A DNA stretch of 64,000 bases from Actinomyces viscosus (GTDB lineage: Bacteria > Actinomycetota > Actinomycetes > Actinomycetales > Actinomycetaceae): positions 1,612,001-1,676,000 of the forward strand of contig NZ_LR134477.1 in assembly GCF_900637975.1 (NCBI RefSeq), read 5' to 3'. The notes beneath the pieces were generated by a model, which was not told the DNA's origin, did no database searches, and saw only the letters and a list, made by a program, of their open reading frames with translations. Of the stretch, positions 54,640 through 62,962 are shown piece after piece; positions within the stretch are counted from its first letter, which is position 1, and the number at the start of each line of letters is the position of its first letter. The translations under genes were made by a program, and so were the position numbers.

Positions 54640-54855
54640 AACCGGCTGACGGCTTCGGCCGAGCGCGATCACCGGCCCCGGCCGCCGGCAGCGACATTTG
54701 CCGGTATCCAGGCCGAACACGCCGAGCTCTGACGCCGTCCCGGACACCTCCCCGCACCCGTGGGTGGCCCTGACAGAACCTCCCACGCGGTGGACCGGCG
54801 CGGCGGGCCGCCTTATGCTCCACATATCAACCCGCACTGATGTGAGGACTTACCT

Positions 54856-55911
54856 GTGACTGCTTCTGCCACCGCCCTGCCCACCACCATGCGCGGCGTC
54901 GTTCTGCACGCCCCCGGCGACGTGCGCGTCGAGGACCGCGAGGTCCCCCACGTCGTCGACCCCACCGACGCCGTCATCAAGCTCGAGGCCGCCTGCGTGT
55001 GCGGCTCGGACCTGTGGCCCTACCGCGGCATCTCCCCCGTGGACGAGGCCCGCCCCATGGGGCACGAGTACGTGGGCACCGTCGTCGAGGTCGGCGACGA
55101 CGTCACCAGCATCAAGGTCGGCGACTTCGTCGTCGGTTCCTTCTGTATCAGCGACAACACCTGCGAGATCTGCGAGGACGGCTACCAGTCCCGCTGCGCC
55201 AACGGCGGCTTCATGGGCGACACCCAGGCCGAGTACACCCGCGTGCCCCTGGCCGACGGCACCCTCGTCGCCGTCCCGGGCGGCAAGCCCGAGGACCCGG
55301 AGATCATCGCCTCGCTCCTGACGGCCTCCGACGTGCTGGGCACCGGCTGGTTCGGGGCCGTGGCCGCCGGCGCCGCGCCCGGTAAGACCATCGCGGTGGT
55401 CGGCGACGGCGCCGTGGGCCTGTCCGCCGTCCTGGCCGCCAAGGCCCTGGGCGCCGAGAGGGTCATTGCCTTCTCCCGCTACGAGGACCGGGCGGCGCTG
55501 GCCCGCGAGTTCGGCGCCGACGTCGTCATCGCCGAGCGGGGCGAGGAGGGCGCCGCCAAGGTCAAGGAGCTCACCGGCGGCTACGGGGCGCACGGCGTCG
55601 TCGAGGCCGTGGGCAACCAGGCCTCGATGGACCAGGCCTTCGCCTCCATCCGCCCCGGCGGGCACCTCGGCTTCGTCGGCGTGGCCCACGGCGTCTCCCT
55701 GCCCGGTGACATGCTCTTCGGGGCAGAGGTCAACATGCTGGGCGGTCCCGCCCCCGTGCGCCGCTTCCTGCCCGACCTCATCGACCGCATCCTCAAGCGC
55801 GAGATCGACCCGGGCAAGGTCTTCACCCTGCGCCTGCCCCTGGAGGAGGCCGCCGAGGCCTACAAGGCCATGGACGAGCGCCGCGCCATCAAGGTGCTCC
55901 TGGAGCCCTGA
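54856..55911 (+). CDS. Zinc-dependent alcohol dehydrogenase family protein
   Basis: A 351-residue medium-chain dehydrogenase/reductase. Catalytic zinc ligands are C49 (VCGSD) and H70-E71 (GHEY). The structural-zinc loop is C97-x5-C103-x2-C106-x7-C114, the variant seen in the quinone-oxidoreductase-like branch of the family. The NAD(P) fold begins VVGDGAVGLSAVLAAKALGA near residue 182. Substrate unknown. GTG 54856 is the first good start; the ribosome site GAGGAC is fair. It stands alone, with a tRNA-free gap of about 255 bp to the aldo/keto reductase. Confidence 0.92.
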   Translation: MTASATALPTTMRGVVLHAPGDVRVEDREVPHVVDPTDAVIKLEAACVCGSDLWPYRGISPVDEARPMGHEYVGTVVEVGDDVTSIKVGDFVVGSFCISDNTCEICEDGYQSRCANGGFMGDTQAEYTRVPLADGTLVAVPGGKPEDPEIIASLLTASDVLGTGWFGAVAAGAAPGKTIAVVGDGAVGLSAVLAAKALGAERVIAFSRYEDRAALAREFGADVVIAERGEEGAAKVKELTGGYGAHGVVEAVGNQASMDQAFASIRPGGHLGFVGVAHGVSLPGDMLFGAEVNMLGGPAPVRRFLPDLIDRILKREIDPGKVFTLRLPLEEAAEAYKAMDERRAIKVLLEP

Positions 55912-56166
55912 TCCGGTTCCGGCGCTCCCCGCGGTCACACCAGTCACGTACCACGTGCCAGCCGCGCACCGGAGGCACCCCGTTCACCACCGATCATCAC
56001 CGAGTCTCCCCGCAGGCGCGCACTCCGTCAGCGCCGCCTGCGGGGAGGCCCGTCTGCGCACAGCTCCCACGCACTCCACGCCCGCCATCACTCCCGCACT
56101 CTCCACGCACGCACAGCCAGCCACCCGCGGCACCGATCCACCCGCTCAGACGACTCGGAGGCAGCC

Positions 56167-57027
56167 ATGAAGCACATCACCCTCAACAACGGCACCCGGA
56201 TTCCCGTCCTGGGACTGGGGGTCTACCAGACCCCGGAGTCCGAGACCGAGCACCATGTGCGCGAGGCGATCGAGGTGGGGTACCGCCTCATTGACACCGC
56301 TCAGTACTACCGCAATGAGGAGGGGGTGGGGCGGGCCGTGCGCGGTGCGGTGTCCGACGGCGTGGCCCGCGAGGACCTGTTCGTCACCACCAAGCTCGCC
56401 GTCTCCGGTCACCGGGCGGGCAAGCGCGCCATCGAGCAGTCGCTGGCGGCCCTCGGCCTGGACTACATCGACCTCATGCTCATCCACTGGCCCCAGGGCA
56501 ACGACCTCAGCACGTGGCGGGCCCTGGAGGACGCCTGCGCGGCGGGGTTGCTGAAGTCCATCGGCCTGTCCAACTTCTACGGCGATGAGGTCCAGGAGAT
56601 CGTCCGGGCCACCGACATCCCGCCGGTCGTGGACCAGGTGGAGACGCACGCCTACCTCCAGCAGCGCCGGCTGCAGAAGACCCTGGCCCCCTACGACATC
56701 AGGATCGAGGCCTGGAGCCCCCTGAGGGCGGGCCGGTCGGAGCTCCTGAGGGAGCCCGTCCTGGAACGCGTCGCCGAGGCTCACGACGCCACGCCCGCTC
56801 AGGTGGCCCTGGCCTTCCAGGTGGCGACCGGTGTCATCACGATCCCCAAGACGGTTCACCGCGAACGCATGGTGGAGAACCTGGCGGCGGCCGATCTGGA
56901 GCTGAGCGCGCAGGAGCTGGCCGAGGTCGCCGCACTGGACCGGGGACGCTCATCCAGCGGCTGGCCGAACCACCCCGAGCAGTCCTACGACCCCGCCGAG
57001 TTCCCCTTCACGGGACCACTCAGCTGA
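56167..57027 (+). CDS. Aldo/keto reductase
   Basis: A 286-residue NADPH-dependent TIM-barrel reductase of the AKR5-like group. The catalytic tetrad is D43, Y48, K76 and H107. Signature stretches: GYRLIDTAQYYRNEEGVGRA, LIHWPQ, IGLSNFYGDEVQEIV and ITIPKTVHRERMVENL. It is probably cytoplasmic with a broad carbonyl substrate range. GGAGGCAGCC precedes the ATG. A clear terminator follows, then an IS630 element. Confidence 0.94.
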   Translation: MKHITLNNGTRIPVLGLGVYQTPESETEHHVREAIEVGYRLIDTAQYYRNEEGVGRAVRGAVSDGVAREDLFVTTKLAVSGHRAGKRAIEQSLAALGLDYIDLMLIHWPQGNDLSTWRALEDACAAGLLKSIGLSNFYGDEVQEIVRATDIPPVVDQVETHAYLQQRRLQKTLAPYDIRIEAWSPLRAGRSELLREPVLERVAEAHDATPAQVALAFQVATGVITIPKTVHRERMVENLAAADLELSAQELAEVAALDRGRSSSGWPNHPEQSYDPAEFPFTGPLS

Positions 57028-57047
57028 ACCGGTCGCCGCGAACATTT

Positions 57048-57070
57048 GGGGGAGGAATCCTTCCCCCTTT
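57048..57070 (+). terminator. Terminator after the aldo/keto reductase
   Basis: GGGGGAGG (57048-57055) pairs with CTTCCCCC (57060-57067; one G-T pair) around AATC and is followed by TTT. Confidence 0.7.
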
Positions 57071-57077
57071 CCTGCTA

Positions 57078-58330
57078 TAGTGTGATTAAAACAAGATTCG
57101 TGTTGCTGGTTTTGTTGTTGGGTTGGTGATCGGGTATTCGTGGGGCGTCCGATGTGGGGGTGTCGCTTTCTCGTGGGGTGCTTGGCTGCTGGTGCTGGCT
57201 TCTTTTGTTGTCGTCTCTTGTGTTGTCGGCGTTTCGTGTGAGCTCTCGGGTCGAGGGCGGAATATCATGCTGGGATGGACAGGGTCGTGGTTAGTGATGA
57301 TGAGTGGACTGTTTTGCAGGGCTATAAGCACCAGGCGCCTTACAGGTTGATGCGTTTGAAGTCCGAGGCGGTCGTGCTGCTGTCCAAGGGTGTGGATACC
57401 GCGGTCGTGGCCCAGGTCGTCGAGCGCACGCCCGAGACGGTGCGCAGCTGGGCTCGGGAGTGGAACCGGTACCGCCTGGCCTCAATCCACACCGGTCACG
57501 CCGGCAACCTCAACGCCTCCAGGCTCACCGCCACCCAGCGCCAGGAGGTGGCCGGGGTACTGTCCCGGCCCCCGTCGGAGCAGGGCCTGCCCATCGGGTT
57601 CTGGGACGTGCCCCATCTGGCGGCCTGGGTCTACGACCACTTCGAGGTGGAGTACGCCTCTGCCGCCTCCTACCGGTTCCTGCTGCACATGGCGGGCCTG
57701 TCCTTCCACCGCCCCCAGACCGTTGACCAGCGCCGCCCGCCCCAGGCGGACGTTGACCAGCGCATGAGCCAGATCCGTTCCGAGATCGTCCGCAAGTGGT
57801 CCGATCCCGAGGTGATGGTGGTGTGCGCCGACGAGGTGCGTATCGAGCACGAGGCGATCGTGCGCAGGGCGTGGATCCGCCGGGGGGACGCCGCCCGCCT
57901 GGAGGTCGACCGCCGCCGCCAGGCCCAGTCCTACATCGGCTTCCTGCACGAGACCGACGGCACCGTCGACTTGATGACCCTCGACTGGCAGGACACCGGC
58001 ACCATCACCCAGGCCCTGATCGACCTGACCGTGAAGCACCCCGACAAGAAGAAGATCGTCATCGTGTGGGACAACGCCTCCTGGCACCGTTCAGCAAAGC
58101 TCACAAACAGCCTCAAGACCATCAAGAACCTCGAGAGGATCCACCTGATCAACCTACCCGCCTACAGCCCCGACGAGAACCCCATCGAGCACGTCTGGAA
58201 AGAAGCAAAGGACAGTATCAGCAACCACCAAAGAGCCACATTCCCCCAAACCCGACAAGCATTCGAGACCTTCATCCAGGCAAACAAGTTCCCCTACCGA
58301 CTCACAAAATAATCTCGTTTAAACTCCACT
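57078..58330 (+). mobile_element. Intact IS630-family insertion sequence, 1253 bp
   Basis: Terminal inverted repeats TAGTGTGATTAAAACAAGAT (57078-57097) and the complement of TAGTGGAGTTTAAACGAGAT (58311-58330) match at most positions. TA dinucleotides flank both ends (57076-57077 and 58331-58332), the target duplication expected for IS630. One intact transposase gene fills it. The 197 bp before the gene are lower in GC than the surroundings. It sits between the aldo/keto reductase terminator and the SnoaL-like remnant. Confidence 0.9.
57275..58312 (+). CDS. IS630-family transposase
   Basis: A 345-residue DDE transposase. An N-terminal HTH (AVVAQVVERTPETVRSWARE) is followed by a Pax-like linker and the catalytic core: first Asp in VVCADEVRIEHE, second in VIVWDNASWHRS, and Glu in AYSPDENPIEHVWKEAKDSI. 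The ATG at 57275 lies about 200 bp inside the left end; the TAA overlaps the right inverted repeat. Intact, so potentially mobile. Confidence 0.94.
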   Translation: MDRVVVSDDEWTVLQGYKHQAPYRLMRLKSEAVVLLSKGVDTAVVAQVVERTPETVRSWAREWNRYRLASIHTGHAGNLNASRLTATQRQEVAGVLSRPPSEQGLPIGFWDVPHLAAWVYDHFEVEYASAASYRFLLHMAGLSFHRPQTVDQRRPPQADVDQRMSQIRSEIVRKWSDPEVMVVCADEVRIEHEAIVRRAWIRRGDAARLEVDRRRQAQSYIGFLHETDGTVDLMTLDWQDTGTITQALIDLTVKHPDKKKIVIVWDNASWHRSAKLTNSLKTIKNLERIHLINLPAYSPDENPIEHVWKEAKDSISNHQRATFPQTRQAFETFIQANKFPYRLTK

Positions 58331-58475
58331 ATACGACGTCGGCCGGGTGCTCCGCTTAGTGTAAAGAACGAGTCCCACGCGTTCACTATGAAGATTTACG
58401 TATCAACATAGGAACCTGTTTGCGGGGACCAGTCTTCCTGGGTACCAGGTATCCGGATCAGGAGTACTTACCACC

Positions 58476-58838
58476 ATGTCCGACGCAAATGTGGCCCTTG
58501 TCCGTAGGCTCTACGACTCAGGAATGGCTCCCGATGTCGTTGACGAGATCGTCGCGGACGATCTCGTCTGGGACATCACTCCAGGAGCACCTTTCGGAGG
58601 CGTGTACCACGGTTGGCCCCAGGTGACCGCAGACTTTTTCGGCAGGCTCCTCCCTCATCTCACCTCACTGAAGGCCACGCCGGAGAACTTCTATGGCGCT
58701 GAGGGAACTGACCACGTCTTTGTGACCGGTTACTACGCCGCCACCGAGCTGCGTGAGCCGATCGCGGTGGCCGACGTCGAGAGGAACGAGCCAACGGTCT
58801 GGCCGACCGCGCCAAGTGGCTCCTGCAGGACCGTCTGA
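58476..58838 (+). pseudogene. SnoaL-like protein, C-terminus replaced (chimeric remnant)
   Basis: A 120-residue frame starting MSDANVALVRRLYDSGMAPD with a normal SnoaL/NTF2-like N-terminus (VDEIVADDLVWDITPGAPFG, HGWPQVTADFFGRLLPHLTS) up to about GYYAATELREP near residue 93. After that the sequence stops resembling the family, and the same DNA encodes in another frame the end of a DJ-1/PfpI protein. The usual closing strands are missing. Therefore it is likely a deletion fusion of two former genes. GGAG lies 11 nt before the ATG. A TA-flanked IS630 lies directly upstream. Confidence 0.7.
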
Positions 58839-58975
58839 TCTCGGATCTGCACGCGGACTACTCCGAGGTTGCCCCCTTCGAGCCCCACGTGGTGGTCGAC
58901 CGCAACCTGTTCACCGGCCAGAACCCCGGCTCTGCCACGCCTCTGGCGCAGCGGGTGGTCGAAGAGATCAGCTGA
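58757..58975 (+). pseudogene. C-terminal remnant of a DJ-1/PfpI family protein
   Basis: Reading the frame that ends with TGA at 58973-58975 gives about 65 residues, REERANGLADRAKWLLQDRL, then ISDLHADYSEVAPFEPHVVV, DRNLFTGQNPGSATPLAQRV and VEEIS. These match the end of DJ-1/PfpI (type 1 glutamine-amidotransferase-like) proteins, including the GQNPxSA motif. There is no start codon or N-terminal domain. It overlaps the end of the SnoaL-like frame, marking the deletion junction near 58760-58780. A strong terminator follows at 59000-59034, presumably that of the lost gene. Confidence 0.75.
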
Positions 58976-58999
58976 CTCCTTCGACCTCGTACTCACTCA

Positions 59000-59034
59000 C
59001 GGCGGGCCCGACGGCGCTTCCGCTGGGCCCGCCG
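59000..59034 (+). terminator. 10-bp hairpin after the DJ-1 remnant
   Basis: CGGCGGGCCC (59000-59009) pairs perfectly with GGGCCCGCCG (59025-59034), 24 bp after the remnant stop. Confidence 0.7.
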
Positions 59035-59135
59035 TCGGGTATGCCGCCGCGCTCCTGGGCGTCCGGGCACGTATGCCCTCAACGCCACTGACCTGTACCT
59101 GTAACCGCGAAGAACTTAGAGTGAGGAGCGCAATG

Positions 59136-59972
59136 ATGCCTCGCACCTACCGGAGCACCGAGCTCGGGGCTTTTCTGCGCCGTCGTCGCTACGAACGCAC
59201 GCCCGAGGAGGTGGGACTGCCGGATGCCGAGGACGGCAGGCGAGTCACCGGCCTGCGCCGCCAGGAGGTGGCGGCCCTGGCCAGTATCAGCACCGACTAC
59301 TACACGCGTATCGAGCAGGGGCGCATCACCGCGTCGCTTCCGGTGCTCGCCAACCTGGCGCAGGCGCTCCACCTGAGCCCGGACGGGTGGATGTACATGC
59401 TCAAGCTCGCCGTGGACAATCCCCTCCACCATCTCCAGCAGCAGGAGGACCCGAAGGTCGATGTCACCACCCAGAGGATCCTCGACAGCCTGGAGCACAC
59501 CCCGGCCTTCGTCATCGGACCACTCACGGAGGTCCTGGCCTGGAACCGGCTGGCCGCCCGGGTCTTCATCGACTTCGCTCAGGTGCCGGTGGATCAGCGC
59601 CTCTTCGTGAGGCTCCTTTTCACCGAGCCGTCCCTGAGGTCCCTCTACGCCGACTGGGACGGGGTGGCGCAGCTGGCCATCGCCCAGCTGCGCATGCACA
59701 CCGCCTACGACCCGGAGAACCCCCGGCTGCTGTCCCTGGTGGAGGAGCTGTCCGCACTGAGTCCGCAGTTCACCGCCTGGTGGGACGCCCGAGAGGTCAA
59801 CATCCGCACCACCGGGACCAAGCGTCTGCACCATCCGACGGCCGGCGACCTCGAGTTCGAGTGGTCGACCCTGACCTGTGCCACCGCACCGACCCAGCAG
59901 ATGATCGTCTGGACCTGCGCACCGGGCTCAACGACGCAGGCGGCCATGCAGCAGCTGGACAACACACTGTGA
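59136..59972 (+). CDS. MmyB-like XRE family transcriptional regulator
   Basis: A 278-residue regulator. The HTH is at about residues 8-70 (LGAFLRRRRYERTPEEVGLP, RRQEVAALASISTDYYTRIEQ). The C-terminal MmyB-like ligand-binding domain follows from about 95 (ILDSLEHTPAFVIGPLTEVL, AWNRLAARVFIDF, LSPQFTAWWDAREVNIRTTG). Such proteins are often next to oxidoreductases they control; here the NAD(P)H oxidoreductase is 140 bp downstream on the same strand. ATG 59136 is 7 nt after GAGGAG; ATG 59133 is possible. Its frame is open upstream but that is the DJ-1 remnant region. Confidence 0.9.
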   Translation: MPRTYRSTELGAFLRRRRYERTPEEVGLPDAEDGRRVTGLRRQEVAALASISTDYYTRIEQGRITASLPVLANLAQALHLSPDGWMYMLKLAVDNPLHHLQQQEDPKVDVTTQRILDSLEHTPAFVIGPLTEVLAWNRLAARVFIDFAQVPVDQRLFVRLLFTEPSLRSLYADWDGVAQLAIAQLRMHTAYDPENPRLLSLVEELSALSPQFTAWWDAREVNIRTTGTKRLHHPTAGDLEFEWSTLTCATAPTQQMIVWTCAPGSTTQAAMQQLDNTL

Positions 59973-60111
59973 GGACCGCCTCTACCGCGGGCTCCGTAAG
60001 GCCCCCGCCCTGTGCCGCCTGTGCGTAGCATCGAGCAGGCGGGCACGACGCCGTCGGTCACCGACCGGCCGGCTCACCGTCCACCATCACCACCTGAAAG
60101 CAGGAGCGTTC

Positions 60112-60663
60112 ATGAAGACCCTCGTCCTCGTCTTCCACCCCGACATGTCCGCCTCGCGCGCCAACCGTCCCCTGGCCGCCAAGGCCGAGACCCTCGGTGA
60201 CGACGTCACCGTGCGCTACATGTACGACATCTACCCCGACCAGAAGGTCGACGTCGCCGCCGAGCAGGCCGCCCTGGAGGCCGCCGACCGCGTCGTCCTC
60301 CAGTTCCCCATGTACTGGTACTCCACCCCCGCCCTGCTCAAGCAGTGGCTCGACGACGTCCTCCTCTACGGCTGGGCCTACGGCTCGACCGGCAACGCGT
60401 TGGCCGGCAAGGAGCTGCTGGTGGCCGTCAGCACGGGCGGCCCCGGGGACGCCTACAACGGGGAGGGCTCCTACGGCTACACGCTCACCGAGCTGCTGCG
60501 CCCGCTCCAGGCGACCGCCAACATGACTCAGATGACCTACCTGGAGCCCTTCACCACCACCGGGACCCTCACCATCACCGATGAGGCCCTGGACCAGAAG
60601 GTCGAGGACTACGCCGCGACGCTGACGGCCGAGGACCTGCCCGTCCTGGACCTCCACGGCTGA
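60112..60663 (+). CDS. NAD(P)H-dependent flavodoxin-fold oxidoreductase
   Basis: A 183-residue FMN/FAD-binding enzyme of the NQO1/KefF/MdaB type, predicted to reduce quinones or similar substrates with NAD(P)H. It begins MKTLVLVFHPDMSASRANRP, with the FMN phosphate loop, then VVLQFPMYWYSTPALLKQWL and the GGPGDAYNGEGSYGYTL region. It is the same length as, and clearly similar to, the C-terminal 183 residues of the TetR fusion at 61374-62702, so the two are paralogues. GGAGCG lies upstream of ATG 60112. A 14-bp terminator follows. Confidence 0.92.
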   Translation: MKTLVLVFHPDMSASRANRPLAAKAETLGDDVTVRYMYDIYPDQKVDVAAEQAALEAADRVVLQFPMYWYSTPALLKQWLDDVLLYGWAYGSTGNALAGKELLVAVSTGGPGDAYNGEGSYGYTLTELLRPLQATANMTQMTYLEPFTTTGTLTITDEALDQKVEDYAATLTAEDLPVLDLHG

Positions 60664-60690
60664 GCACCTGGCCACGACGTCTCTGCACGC

Positions 60691-60732
60691 GCTGAGGGCC
60701 CCGGCCGGTTCACCCGGCCCGGGGCCCTCAGC
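60691..60732. terminator. 14-bp hairpin between oxidoreductase and GNAT
   Basis: GCTGAGGGCCCCGG (60691-60704) pairs perfectly with CCGGGGCCCTCAGC (60719-60732). It lies between convergent genes and can serve both. Confidence 0.8.
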
Positions 60733-60777
60733 GAGCCCGGCAGGAGCCGGGACCACGTGCAGAGTCATTCACTCGTG

Positions 60778-61272
60778 TCAGTCGCCGTCGGCCAGGTCCT
60801 TGAAGTAGCGGGCCACCGGCCAGCGACGGAAACCGAGTCCCTCGTAGGTGGCCCGGGCCGGGGCGTGCCCGCGGTCCCCGCCGGTCTCGACCATCACCAT
60901 GTCCATCCCGGCCGCACGGGCCCGCTCCATGGAGTGGTTCATGAGGGCCCGGCCGATGCCGCGGCGCTGGTAGTCCGGGTCGACGACGACGATGTAGACC
61001 TCCCCCATCCGGTCCTCGGGGTGCAGGCGGGTGCACACCCACCCCACCGGGTGCCCGTCGAGCACGGCCACGTCGACGCCGTCGGGCTCGCCGTCCAGGA
61101 CCTCGGCAAGATCGGAGGTCTGCCGCTGACGCCAGCCCTCGGGGTAGAAGGACCGGTAGACGAAGGCGGGAACGTCCTGCTTCATGAGCGGGAACACCGG
61201 GTCCCAGGCGCGCAGGGACAGATCCAGCAGCGCCTGACGCTGCTCCGGGCGGTACGCGACGATCTCAACCAT
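60778..61272 (-). CDS. GNAT family N-acetyltransferase
   Basis: A 164-residue acetyltransferase. The core is EVYIVVVDPDYQRRGIGRAL, carrying the R-R-G-I-G-R acetyl-CoA loop, and the C-terminal ETGGDRGHAPARATYEGLGF. The N-terminus, EIVAYRPEQRQALLDLSLRA and WDPVFPLMKQDVP, is the acceptor side. The substrate is unknown. It lies between two flavodoxin-fold oxidoreductase paralogues and is convergent with the first. The ATG at 61272 follows directly after a weak ribosome site. Confidence 0.9.
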   Translation of the reverse strand: MVEIVAYRPEQRQALLDLSLRAWDPVFPLMKQDVPAFVYRSFYPEGWRQRQTSDLAEVLDGEPDGVDVAVLDGHPVGWVCTRLHPEDRMGEVYIVVVDPDYQRRGIGRALMNHSMERARAAGMDMVMVETGGDRGHAPARATYEGLGFRRWPVARYFKDLADGD

Positions 61273-61315
61273 GCCGGAATCCTACGGCGCGTTCGATAGA
61301 GGCCTCTACAGACGA

Positions 61316-61353
61316 CTGGGTCCCCGCCGGCGATCGTGCCGACGGGGACCCAG
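61316..61353 (-). terminator. 11-bp hairpin after the TetR fusion gene
   Basis: CTGGGTCCCCG (61316-61326) pairs perfectly with CGGGGACCCAG (61343-61353), about 20 bp beyond the stop of the minus-strand gene ending at 61374. Confidence 0.75.
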
Positions 61354-61373
61354 CAGGCTCGGGAGCGCGAGCC

Positions 61374-62702
61374 TCAGCCGAAGATGTCGAGCATCGGGAG
61401 CTCGGGGGTCTGGAGCACCGCGGCGTAGTCCCGGGCGCGCCGGGCGATGGCCTCGTCGGTGATCTCCAGGGCGCCGACGGACAGGAAGGGCACGGCGTAC
61501 TTGGTGCCGATGACGCGCGAGGTGCCCTGCATGGGACGCAGGAACTCGTGGATCGTGTAGATGTGCGCGCCCTCGCGGCCGTAGGCGCTGCCGGCGCCGC
61601 CGACGCTGACGGCCAGGAGGAGCTCCTTGCCGTGCAGGGCCGTGCCGGTCGAGCCGTAGGCCCAGCCGAAGGTCAGGACGTCGTCGAGCCACTTCTTGAG
61701 CAGGGGCGGGCAGGACAGCCAGTACATGGGGTACTGCAGGACGATGCGGTCGGCACCCAGCAGGGCGGCCTGCTCGGTGGCCACATCGATGTTGAAGTCG
61801 GGGTAGATGTCGTACATGTAGCGCACGGTGATGTTGCCGCCGAGCGACTCCGCCGTCGCCCCCAGGGCCTTGTTGACCCGCGACTCGGAGATGTTGGGGT
61901 GGAAGACGAGAACGAGAGTGTTCACGGAGGACTCCCTGGTGTCGTTGGACTGAGATGCGGGGGATGCTCCCCGTGAGGCGCCGCCGTCGACGGCGCCGGA
62001 GGTGGACAGGACGTCGCTCAGGCCGGAGAAGCCGCCGATGATGACCTCCAGCTTGGGGGTCATCGCGCCGCGGTCCAGCCAGGACTCCTTGGGCCGGAAG
62101 GGGACGCGATCGGCGTCGTCGCCATTGTGCAGCGCGTGAGACCGGCGCATGCCCAGGGCTGCGCCCGAGCCGCCGAAGCGCTCGTCCCACATGCGGGTGG
62201 CGATGTCGATACCGCGCTCGCGGCGGCCCGGCTGGTGGTCGGACTCGATGGTCTCGGCCATGGCGGCCGCCTGCTGGTGAGAGGTCAGGACGGTCGAGAG
62301 CGTGTAGTTGAGCGCCAGGTAGGCGTCCTCGCTGCGAAGACCACCCGAGACGAGGGCGTTGTGGGCGCGCTTGGCCACCGACATAAAGGGCACGTAGGCC
62401 CAGGCCAGATCGATGAGCGTGTGGTCCAGACCGGGGTTGGCGTCGAGCACGTCCCACAGGGAGTCGGAGAGCTGGCGCAGGTAGTCCTGCCAGCTCAGTC
62501 CGGTGGGCGGGAGCGTGACGTCGGCGGAGACCCGCTCAAGACAGGCCACGAGCAGGTCGTCGCGCGAGCTGACGGTGCGTCCCAGGTCGGCTGTACTCAC
62601 CCCCAGTCGACGCGCCACCTTGCCCATCGTGAACCGGTCCACACCAATCTCGAGGGCGGCTGTGACGACGTCGTCCCTGGTAAAACCGGCATTATGCTGC
62701 AT
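61374..62702 (-). CDS. TetR-family regulator fused to NAD(P)H flavodoxin-fold oxidoreductase
   Basis: One uninterrupted 442-residue frame encodes two proteins. Residues 1-50 are a TetR-type HTH (TRDDVVTAALEIGVDRFTMG, KVARRLGVSTADLGRTV), and 60-220 a TetR C-terminal domain (DANPGLDHTLIDLAWAYVPF). After a Ser/Ala/Gly linker, residues 260-442 form a complete oxidoreductase (NTLVLVFHPNISESRVNKAL, IVLQYPMYWLSCPPLLKKWL). An in-frame GTG at 61925, 6 nt after AGGGAG, would give exactly 183 residues, the size of the paralogue at 60112-60663. The cell may make both the fusion and the free enzyme. A flavin- or NADPH-sensing repressor is one hypothesis. Confidence 0.85.
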   Translation of the reverse strand: MQHNAGFTRDDVVTAALEIGVDRFTMGKVARRLGVSTADLGRTVSSRDDLLVACLERVSADVTLPPTGLSWQDYLRQLSDSLWDVLDANPGLDHTLIDLAWAYVPFMSVAKRAHNALVSGGLRSEDAYLALNYTLSTVLTSHQQAAAMAETIESDHQPGRRERGIDIATRMWDERFGGSGAALGMRRSHALHNGDDADRVPFRPKESWLDRGAMTPKLEVIIGGFSGLSDVLSTSGAVDGGASRGASPASQSNDTRESSVNTLVLVFHPNISESRVNKALGATAESLGGNITVRYMYDIYPDFNIDVATEQAALLGADRIVLQYPMYWLSCPPLLKKWLDDVLTFGWAYGSTGTALHGKELLLAVSVGGAGSAYGREGAHIYTIHEFLRPMQGTSRVIGTKYAVPFLSVGALEITDEAIARRARDYAAVLQTPELPMLDIFG

Positions 62703-62962
62703 AGAGCCTCCCGGGTTGGGTCATGCGTGTCAGCGTAACGAACCAATAACAGGCAGCCAAATCGAAACCGCCTATCCACATGATGCTCGACGCCGTTTTT
62801 CCGCAATATGACGGCAAAATACAGAATAGTTCCGGATCCGCTCCCGCCGCGGGCAGTCCCGAGATCCGATAACGACTCGGCCCGGTTCCGCACCGCCCAA
62901 CAGGTGGCGCGCCCGACGCTCCCGGGGCTTCCCCGAGCCCGCTCCCCCGCTACCGTGGTGTC
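62703..62962. other. 260-bp divergent intergenic region
   Basis: This region lies between the TetR fusion (minus) and hisN (plus). An AT-richer patch (AACGAACCAATAACAGG and neighbours, 62738-62830) is the likely promoter zone for the TetR gene, but no clear TetR dyad was found. No gene is supported. Confidence 0.4.

Noticed and set aside
57123..57350. Short open frames on both strands in the left part of the IS630 element
   Set aside because: They overlap the inverted repeat and the transposase start and have no ribosome site or domain.
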